Below, in pieces: positions 45,139 through 52,251 of a stretch of DNA of 64,000 nucleotides; the first letter of the stretch is position 1, and the number at the start of each line of letters is the position of its first letter. Location: assembly GCF_965263005.1 (NCBI RefSeq), contig NZ_OZ253579.1, forward strand, positions 3,410,001-3,474,000, in the 5' to 3' direction. The DNA is from Rariloculus sp965263005 (GTDB lineage Bacteria > Pseudomonadota > Gammaproteobacteria > Steroidobacterales > Rariloculaceae). The translations under genes and the position numbers were made by a program. The notes beneath the pieces are model-generated. The model was not told the DNA's origin. It made no database searches and was given only the letters and a program-made list of their open reading frames with translations.

Positions 45139-45425
45139 CGGTCGCGCCCGAGCACCTTGGACAAAAAATCGTTCTCCATCGCCAGCCGACCGATCTTGGC
45201 GTGGAGCTTCTCTACCTCCTGCTCGTTGTGCTGGGCTTCGACCGCGTTGCCGCCGAACACATCCTCGGCCCCTTCGACCAGGCGCTTCTTCCAGTCCTGG
45301 ATCTGGTTGGGATGAACATCAAACTGCTCGGCCAGCTCTGCTAGAGTGCGTTCGCCCTTCACCGCTGACAGCGCCACTTTCGCCTTGAACGCCGATGAAT
45401 GATTACGTCTCTTTCTCCGGGTCAT
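45135..45425 (-). CDS. IS3-family transposase OrfA
   Basis: The 96-aa HTH protein starts MTRRKRRNHSSAFKAK (the frame opens 15 codons earlier). FKAKVALSAVKGERTLAELA, then HPNQIQDWKKRL, is the HTH_Tnp_1 fold, and EVEKLHAKIGRLAMENDFL is the zipper helix. It is intact. Confidence 0.92.
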   Translation of the reverse strand: MTRRKRRNHSSAFKAKVALSAVKGERTLAELAEQFDVHPNQIQDWKKRLVEGAEDVFGGNAVEAQHNEQEVEKLHAKIGRLAMENDFLSKVLGRDR

Positions 45426-45508
45426 CTTCTGCTCCTTCTCTCTCGAGAATCCTAAGCTAGAAGATTCCACTTATCAGGTCACGATCCCTGTCCAACCCCC
45501 GGGGTCCA

Positions 45509-45818
45509 GCTCTGATGTCGCCGCGCATTCAAAGGTGATTTGCCGCAAATCTTGGTCCAATCTTTACTGCGGTTCACTCCATCCCCTTGTGGCCAAACGC
45601 CTACACGGGGATTGAATTCTTGCCGTCATCACATACCGTTGAAACGCCTCAAGGTCTTTTACAATCGCCTGCAAAAAAGGTACAACCATAAGTACAATAT
45701 GAATTGAGCAATTCCTATTTTTCGCTTTAACAACAGTAACTTACAAAAAGTTAGTGGAGGAGAGGGAGAAACCCCTTCGGCCGCGAGGGCATCGTGCCAC
45801 ATTGAATTCGACCATGAG
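45509..45818. other. IS flank, no gene assigned
   Basis: This 310-bp stretch is AT-rich and may hold the 5' part of the gene cut by the IS. A minus-strand frame MVVPFLQAIVKDLEAFQR is open here but ends before the IS. Nothing is certain. Confidence 0.35.
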
Positions 45819-48800
45819 TCAGTCCAGTTCGACTCCGTTCGCTCGCAAAATTGCGACCAGTCGCTGAAATCGATGGTCGTGTTCAAGTTGTGGCTGAACC
45901 GTGCGTATAGCGCTCAGAGATCTTGGTAGATGCATGAAAAACGCTTGGGCGCCATCGGCAACAATCAGATGTACGAGCTCGAGTGCCCGCTCCGGAAACC
46001 GCGAGTCGATTTCCGCTCTACGAAGAGCATGGGCGATCCGGTCGGGGAAGGGCAGCGGTTGCAACCAAGCCTGAACCTGCCCCAGTGCGTCGGCAAAGGC
46101 GTCGCCTGCTGCGATGCAGGCACGCGCGAAGTTCTCCGTGACGCCTTCGGATCTCATCTGGGGGGTCTTCGGCCAGATGGCGTCCAGGTACGGAGCCGCT
46201 CGGTTTCTCCAGTACTCGGCGCGCTGATCTCCGGCGCCGTCGACGGCCCGGGAGACAGTATTGGCCGCCTGCTTCAATGCGTTCCGAGGAAGCGCCTGCA
46301 TGGCGAGCCCGAGCTCGCGGTTGCGGAAGACATCCCCCGGATCGAGCCCGGCGAAGGTCAGGAGCCAAGCGTACTGTCTGGCGTGTCGGCCAAGCCGGTC
46401 GTAGTGGTTGGCCGTATCCAGGAAGGCCGGCTTGAGCACCTCCATCAAAGGCGGATACAGCCTCGCAGACTGCAAGAACCCTACCCACGCCGAGCGGGCC
46501 TCCGCGTCGGCGTCTTGCCAAGTGAAGAGCGGAATCAAATGCTGGGTTACCCACTCGCGGTCGACCCGGAACAACGAGATGAGGTGAGTCGCGAGCAATA
46601 CACGGCCATGACGGAATATTGGTGTTTCCGTGTCGCAGAGCCGGATGAACCTGCGCCGCGGCTCCTCGGCCAGGCCTTGGTCATCCTTGAGTTCGGCACG
46701 GTACCACCAGCGCAGCAGCGCCTCCGTCACATGGCCCACGGGATGGTTGATCGCACGCCCGACGATATCGTCCTCCGCCTCTTCGTCCTCGTAGTCGAGT
46801 GCCAGCACCGCATCGCACAATGAGAGAAACGTCGCATGCTGTCCTTCAAACACCCTCGCCAGATTCTGTAGCCACCAGCCGACCGCATGGGCAAACTGCT
46901 GAAGCTCCGCTGCCGGCACGCCGCGCAGAACCGGACCCACCTCACGCCAGGCGCGTTCGCTCAGGTCGCCCTCCGACCACACCTGAAGTGCTTCACGCCA
47001 CCGGCCTGTCGGCCATGTTCCTTCCTGCGCTAATTCGGTCAGCGCGATCGCGGCATCATCGAAGTCCTCGCGGCAGCGCTGACGCCAGTCGTCGGGCCGC
47101 CATTGGTCGGGCTGCGGATGCTCGCGGAGCCATTCGACGAGTTCGTCCCGCTGGCGCGGCGTCGTGACGTGGGCAAGCAATTGGCTGCCATCGCCCGTCC
47201 AACTGGGAAATTCGTCGCGCTCGTCATCGGCGAGCTGCCAGTCCGGGTGCTGGGCGGACAGCCTATTGAGTCGCTCACGCGCGGCGTCATTCAGTTGCGC
47301 GCCGGCTTGGCTGATTTTGGCCAACCGCAACCAGATATCCTCGTCCTTTATTTCCGTCCAGCGTTGCTCGTCCAGATCGAGTTTGAACATATTGCGTGGC
47401 GGTCCGTTAAGTATGGCATGCTCGAGTCTGGGCAGCTCCTGTTCAATGATTCTCGCCGCCAACGCCACCAGAAGCCGCATAGTCTCGCGCTGGGTCTCGA
47501 TCGACCACAGCCACCAACCGTCATCCGCCAGCAGCCAGTCGAGTCCCTTGCCGGTGGGGATGACATCACCCCGCGCCGCTGCAAAGAACGCTAGGCGACG
47601 AAACACCGGATAGGGGAGCTGTGACCATGTCTGCGCTGTGAGTCGCGCACGGTCGGGCGATTCGGCCGCCATCGCCCGCCAGGCGTCGCGGTTCAGTTCG
47701 ATTAGTGCCGTCCAGTCGCGCAGGGCCGAGTTCTGAGCGTGCTCGCTGATCGACGGTTGATCCACGTAAGAAAAATCGGACCGGTCGTCGGCAGCCCCAA
47801 GGTCCCGCATGAGATCGAGCGCATCGCGAAGCAGCGCGGTGATGTCGGCAAGAAGCGACGGCAGAGCGCCGCTCCAGCGCTCGTTGCCCCTTAGTCCACC
47901 TAGGGTTTCATGGACGTTGCTCGCGGCAAGTTCGATGTCGCAATCAAAGAGCTCACGCAGGGGTCCCGGTTCAACCTCATCGTCATCCTCATCGTTGTCG
48001 TCGTCCTCGAACGGCCACGCGAAGGGCTCTGTGAGGGTCACGCAGGGCGCGAGCATTTCGATCAATTCGAGCCGCAAGGCGGTTGTCGGGCCGTGCCGAA
48101 CAAATCGCCTACGCCATCCGTCGAGATCGAGCTCCTGGCCGGCCAGTCCGACCCGCTGGGCTAGGAGCAGGCCCCAGAGGGTTCGCATTCGAGCGTCCGG
48201 GATCGCGTCGTGCGCACTGGCGCGGATGCGCTCCAGCTCTGTGTCGTCTCCAGCGACTTCCAGATCGGTAATCTCGATTAGACGCCGCGCAATCCTCTCC
48301 GCCATTTGGGAGTGCAGTATCCCGCCTTGTTTGATCACCCAGAGAACCAAGTCGGGATTGTTCAGGTGCCTGACCAACCAGCGGCTCAGCTCCCACATGA
48401 CCTTGTCGCAGCGGCTGCGAGGGGCGACGCTATCGGCGAGCGCCATCTGAGGAGCCAGATCGTAGGGTGCGGGTCTGCGCAGCAGGTTGAACCGAAGTCG
48501 CCCGTCCACCTTCTCTTTGGGCGGAACATCAAAACGACTCAGGTCCGCTTGTCCGAATCGGTTGTCGGTTAGTGGTTCGAGCCAATCGAGCGAGGGTACC
48601 GGCTCAAAGTCGGCAAACCGCCTTGCGGGAAGACCCGTTGGATCGCTCAAGGCCCACAGCATGCGGCTCACAAAATCGTCGTCGCTTGCCGCAGTGTCCG
48701 GGCGCGCCATCGCGTATTCGGTCACAATGTGTTCCTTTCCGCGAACACCGTCCCGGTACGTTTGCGCCCAGACGCGAAGGGTCCTGTGTAAATAAGTGTG

Positions 48801-49625
48801 AAGCCGGTATTCCCGGTACAAGATGGGCGTGACGTTCTTGGCGCGCCATTCGTTGGATTGAGAGCTTTTCCCGCCCTTGCGGTAGCTTCCGAAGGCGAAC
48901 ATTTCGGGTGGCGATTCGCCGAGCAGCTGATCGGCCGCCAGAGCATCCATCATGTATCGTAGCACCGGATCGTCGATGCTGTAGCCGACGAAGCACACGA
49001 CGAAATTCCGCAGCAGCTCGCTCACAAAGCGCGCTGCCCAGCGCTCTGTGAGGTAGGCTAGGCCGAAGTCGCCGCTCGAGACGACAAGATTGTTCAGGTT
49101 GCTGCCAGTGGGATCTTCCGGCAGCAGTCCGTGCAGGTACACTAGTCCATCCCAGCGATTCTTGGGCACAGGAAGCAACGGGGCTTCAAAGCGCTTGACG
49201 CACGGTCGGCCGTTCGCCACGGCATGTTCGAACAGTCGATCAAAGTTTGTAGTGACTAGCCGCGTTCGGCGCTTCCGGCATTCTCCCAACGTAAGCAATG
49301 CTTTGTGTGTAGCGGTTGCGTTGGCGGACGAAACGACCGGATCGAGAATTTCCGCAATCTTCTCGCGTACAGCTTGGCGTCCACCCACGATGTTCGATTC
49401 AAGCAGACCCACGGCGGTGTCGTACCGCTTGGCCTTCATGGCGGCTGCCTGCACTGGGTCGGGGGTGATATTCAGGCGAGAATAGACTTCGTTCACAAGA
49501 TCGGAGAAGCCCGGTAACCGGGCGGGATAAGAGATGCCCGCGCCACAGAAGAAAACGACGCCTCCGTCCTCGTGCGCCTGCAACAGGCGCTCTGGAACGT
49601 CCGGACCTCCCTTTACGAACTGCAT
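45819..49625 (-). CDS. SIR2-domain antiphage protein (DSR1-like)
   Basis: The 1268-aa protein has an N-terminal SIR2 domain: GAGIS at 28-32, TTNFD at 125-129, catalytic His165 (VYLHG) and GYSIDDPV at 214-221. These are the NAD-binding and hydrolysis motifs of defence SIR2 proteins. The remaining roughly 950 residues are helical with many Trp/Arg/Asp repeats, suggesting a large sensor. Size and layout resemble the defence-associated sirtuin DSR1, which depletes NAD on infection; I could not align it. It is a single gene with no partner ATPase and has weak ribosome binding sequence. It lies in a row of defence genes. Confidence 0.8.
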   Translation of the reverse strand: MQFVKGGPDVPERLLQAHEDGGVVFFCGAGISYPARLPGFSDLVNEVYSRLNITPDPVQAAAMKAKRYDTAVGLLESNIVGGRQAVREKIAEILDPVVSSANATATHKALLTLGECRKRRTRLVTTNFDRLFEHAVANGRPCVKRFEAPLLPVPKNRWDGLVYLHGLLPEDPTGSNLNNLVVSSGDFGLAYLTERWAARFVSELLRNFVVCFVGYSIDDPVLRYMMDALAADQLLGESPPEMFAFGSYRKGGKSSQSNEWRAKNVTPILYREYRLHTYLHRTLRVWAQTYRDGVRGKEHIVTEYAMARPDTAASDDDFVSRMLWALSDPTGLPARRFADFEPVPSLDWLEPLTDNRFGQADLSRFDVPPKEKVDGRLRFNLLRRPAPYDLAPQMALADSVAPRSRCDKVMWELSRWLVRHLNNPDLVLWVIKQGGILHSQMAERIARRLIEITDLEVAGDDTELERIRASAHDAIPDARMRTLWGLLLAQRVGLAGQELDLDGWRRRFVRHGPTTALRLELIEMLAPCVTLTEPFAWPFEDDDNDEDDDEVEPGPLRELFDCDIELAASNVHETLGGLRGNERWSGALPSLLADITALLRDALDLMRDLGAADDRSDFSYVDQPSISEHAQNSALRDWTALIELNRDAWRAMAAESPDRARLTAQTWSQLPYPVFRRLAFFAAARGDVIPTGKGLDWLLADDGWWLWSIETQRETMRLLVALAARIIEQELPRLEHAILNGPPRNMFKLDLDEQRWTEIKDEDIWLRLAKISQAGAQLNDAARERLNRLSAQHPDWQLADDERDEFPSWTGDGSQLLAHVTTPRQRDELVEWLREHPQPDQWRPDDWRQRCREDFDDAAIALTELAQEGTWPTGRWREALQVWSEGDLSERAWREVGPVLRGVPAAELQQFAHAVGWWLQNLARVFEGQHATFLSLCDAVLALDYEDEEAEDDIVGRAINHPVGHVTEALLRWWYRAELKDDQGLAEEPRRRFIRLCDTETPIFRHGRVLLATHLISLFRVDREWVTQHLIPLFTWQDADAEARSAWVGFLQSARLYPPLMEVLKPAFLDTANHYDRLGRHARQYAWLLTFAGLDPGDVFRNRELGLAMQALPRNALKQAANTVSRAVDGAGDQRAEYWRNRAAPYLDAIWPKTPQMRSEGVTENFARACIAAGDAFADALGQVQAWLQPLPFPDRIAHALRRAEIDSRFPERALELVHLIVADGAQAFFMHLPRSLSAIRTVQPQLEHDHRFQRLVAILRANGVELD

Positions 49626-50580
49626 GTGATCCGTAGCCGACCTACTCCGTCCGGCCTTTTGGCCCTTGGGGCAGGCAAGGTCATCTTGCCACCGTTCTGC
49701 TGTGGCTCTTCAGTCGCATAGGGCATCGTTGAGCCCCAGCTTCAAATCTTCCGGTCATCTTGGCAGCGATTCGCCAAGACATGCCCGCCGCAGTCATGGT
49801 GTCGTCAAGGTCCAGATTCCTTGAAAGGGGGAAGATCCCGGTTGTTACGGAATCGAATATCGGATCTGCTGTTGATGACACCGGCTGTCTTCCCTTCCAA
49901 TCCTTGTGCAAATTCTGACCCGTTGCAGGCGTTGGATCGCGAGCGTTCCTTGCCGCGTAATTGGAATCGTGGTGGGCAAGTGTTGGTGTCGATCAAGGGT
50001 GTGTCAAGGCGGGTTGCCGTTGGGTGGTGAGGCCGTAACCGTTCGGGTGCTTAAGCGCGGGCTATACGTTGTCTGGCCCGACGGCTCATTGACCGATCGC
50101 GCGAGGCGCCACCACCTGCTCGCGTGTGGAGCGGTCAGCGGTTCAGTGGTTCAGTGGTAAAACCCTCGAAGAACGTCTTGGTCGTGGTCGACAAGCCGTT
50201 TGAACAGGGTCGGTAGCTAATAAGTCGACGGCGGCGTGCTGCCCCGCGCTTGGAGAAGCGCCTTGAACGCCATTTCCACCAGGAAGTATCGGGCGACGAC
50301 GTAACACCTTCCCTGAGCGTCAACGTGACCGCCAATGCCTGAGTTCGAACGTGGCGAGGGCCCGGTTTTGGCGACGGGAGCATTGGTTCCTGCCAGTCAA
50401 CAACGCCAATCCCCCGAGCCATAACAATTTCCTAGCACCGGGGAGTGCGAAGCGCTTCGCACCGTTCTCTTCGGCACATACCCACGCGGGTTCGGAACGG
50501 GAGGAATTTCAGACTGTACGGATGGGACGCACAATATTGTTGTTGTTATCAGGGTAGGGAATTGTCACGTAAGAGTGAGA
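49626..50580. other. Gene-poor gap between SIR2 gene and tRNA-like gene
   Basis: I find no supported gene. Frames such as 49906-50160 (plus) and 50135-50422 (minus) are Arg-rich with no domain. A short repeat GGTTCAGTGGTTCAGTGG lies at about 50140. This may be the far end of the defence island. Confidence 0.4.
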
Positions 50581-50605
50581 GCGCCCCGCTAATCGAGCGG
50601 GGCGC
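50581..50605. terminator. Strong hairpin after the tRNA-like gene
   Basis: GCGCCCCGCT-AATCG-AGCGGGGCGC is a perfect 10-bp stem with a 5-base loop. It follows the tRNA-like gene on the minus strand by 4 bases. The downstream minus-strand sequence (TCTCACTCTT) is only partly T-rich. It likely ends the tRNA transcript. Confidence 0.7.
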
Positions 50606-50608
50606 CAG

Positions 50609-50680
50609 AATGGATGGTGGGATTCGAACCCACGACATCTCAGTCCTAAACCGAGCGCACTACCTCTGTGCTACACCCCG
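50609..50680 (-). tRNA. tRNA-like gene, anticodon UAG, class I shape
   Basis: On the minus strand the D arm is GCAC-AGAGGTA-GTGC. The anticodon stem CTCGG/CTGAG encloses the loop TTTAGGA, giving anticodon TAG. The variable loop is short (ATGTC) and the T arm GTGGG-TTCGAAT-CCCAC is perfect. The acceptor stem CGGGGTG/CATCCAT pairs at five of seven positions and fails at the two outer pairs. Position 73 is U and no CCA is encoded. UAG reads Leu codons, but tRNA-Leu normally has a long variable arm. It may be a pseudogene, an element-borne tRNA or a tRNA with damaged acceptor end. Confidence 0.65.
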
Positions 50681-51165
50681 AAACGCTGACCGAAATCAGC
50701 GCCGACGATTATTCTAGCATCGTTTCGCGAGGTGGGAATATCGAGTGTGTCAACGGGTAAAGCTCCGCCCTACTAGACACCATGGAGACGTTGCACCGCT
50801 ACACCAGAGGGTTGCAGTGAGACGTAGTGGTACCGTTCGTGCTTGGCAGGTGGCGTCATAGGCCGCCAGGATGTCTCTAATAGTTTCAGACAATTGCGCA
50901 TCTAACGTAGGCCAGAACGTGGGGCACAAAAATTCTGTCTTAAAGAACCTTTATATAAAACAATAGCTTATGTGTTATTAGTGGCGCTCCCTAGGACTCA
51001 TGGCGTTTCGACACGGCGGGTCATCCACCGCGCAGGCGGTGTTCGCGTAACCGCAAGGCAGCTTGGGCATAGTCGTCGTCTGAGTCGGCTAGTCTGTGGC
51101 GGCATGTGAGATACAAACAGGTATCGGGCATGATTCGCAAACTGCATTTTGTTGGAAGGAAGACG
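50681..51165. other. Spacer, no gene seen
   Basis: No supported gene. It holds the promoter region for the tRNA-like gene and for the lipoprotein that follows. AT-rich sequence at 50940-50980 (TTTATATAAAACAATAGC) could contain a promoter. Confidence 0.35.
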
Positions 51166-51672
51166 ATGCGTTCCACGATCTCCCTGGGTCTCGTCCTGTT
51201 TGGCTTGGTAACTATTCATGCCTGCCGTCCGGCGGAGCCTGTTCAACAGGATGTGCAGAACGAGGTGGTTGTCGCCCTTGATGCCCTGGCGGCAGAGTTG
51301 GCGGTGGACCGATCAGGTGACGCAGAAGCGTATACGGAGCGTTTGCAAGTTTACCTGGAAGCCAACCCCGCGTTCTACCGGGCCACCGCCGCGTTGCTGG
51401 AGGAGACCGGAAACGTCACCGCGAACCCGTACGTCCATAGGGCTGCCGATGGCTTCCGCTCGCTTGATCTTGCCCAGCCCGATTACAACATAAGAGAGCA
51501 GGAGTGGATCACGATGCCGTTGGCCGCCGACGCAGCTGTCTGAACGCCCCCCTACTTCGATGCGGGCGGCGGTGAGATCTGGATGATCACGCGCTCGGTT
51601 CCGGTGCGGGACTCGGAGGGTGTCTTTGCCATCATCACCACTGATCTTCCCGTGGACGCGCCCAACCGGTAG
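51166..51672 (+). pseudogene. Cache-domain lipoprotein with Trp-to-TGA stop
   Basis: It starts MRSTISLGLVLFGLVTIHAC, a signal peptide with lipobox. A sensor-like region follows (EAYTERLQVYLEANPAFYRA, DYNIREQEWITMPLAAD). The frame stops at TGA 51541 and continues in the same frame as TPPYFDAGGGEIWMITRSVP, DSEGVFAIITTDLPVDAP, ending at 51672. The pattern W-x-P-P-Y-F-D is normal for Cache domains, so the TGA most likely replaces a TGG Trp codon. TGA is a stop in the neighbouring genes, so recoding is unlikely. Even joined, the protein has no output domain. Confidence 0.65.
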
Positions 51673-51758
51673 GTTTGCCCTTGGACAAGATCTCGACCAG
51701 GCATCTGCGAACGTCTCGACTTCATGGACCAACGTTTGCCATATGAAGCGACTGGCTC

Positions 51759-51971
51759 GTGCCGGGCCTGGCGAGCACAATGTGCGGGAGGGTGGTGCGC
51801 GAGGCACCCTGCGGCTGCGGTTCGGGGCGGGCATACCATCGTTGCTGCGGTGCGCACCGCGGACCGGACGCGCGCCTGTGTCGGTCCGCATTTGGGCGCC
51901 ACTCTATATGCAAAGATGCCGTCATAAATGACCATGGCGGCGCGAGACATGCAGTGTTGACAGGGTGTTGA
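51759..51971 (+). CDS. SEC-C motif mini-ORF
   Basis: A 70-aa frame from GTG 51759 (or ATG 51780, MCGRVVREAP) contains PCGCGSGRAYHRCCG, which matches the zinc-binding SEC-C motif (C-x-C-x8-C-C/H). The remainder is featureless and it may be the tail of a decayed SEC-C protein. Confidence 0.35.
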   Translation: MPGLASTMCGRVVREAPCGCGSGRAYHRCCGAHRGPDARLCRSAFGRHSICKDAVINDHGGARHAVLTGC

Positions 51972-52251
51972 TTCGAGGAAAAGGTGACCGCCTGCTCAAA
52001 TACTTGGTTTAAAACAAGTTGCTATGTTTCAGATAGATAAACTCATGCTAGTCTGGCTTGCGAAATCTAGAAGCAAAGTCTATTGTTTTGCCGTCAATAC
52101 TACGCCCTGACCTGTTCGGCGTCAGCACTAGTTGGACTGATCACGGATCCGGAGACCACCACCGAACCGTTCGAAGTGAGGCGCTTCTGGATATGGCGAC
52201 CGGAGATCGCGGTCAGTCACTACGGATAAGGAACGTACGTGAATCGCACAC

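Larger units (their letters stand above)
44246..45508 (-). mobile_element. IS3-family insertion sequence
   Basis: Ends are inverted repeats: TGGACCCCGAGAATTGGACA at 44246, and on the minus strand TGGACCCCGGGGGTTGGACA from 45508. It encodes OrfA and OrfB with a total length of 1263 bp. The flanking bases (AAA and GCT) do not show a 3-bp target duplication, so the element is old or the junction has changed. It differs from the IS at 842. Confidence 0.88.

Noticed and set aside
51541..51543. TGA recoded as Trp or selenocysteine
   Set aside because: Many intact genes in the window stop at TGA (for example traD and traC), and no SECIS-like hairpin is visible after this codon.
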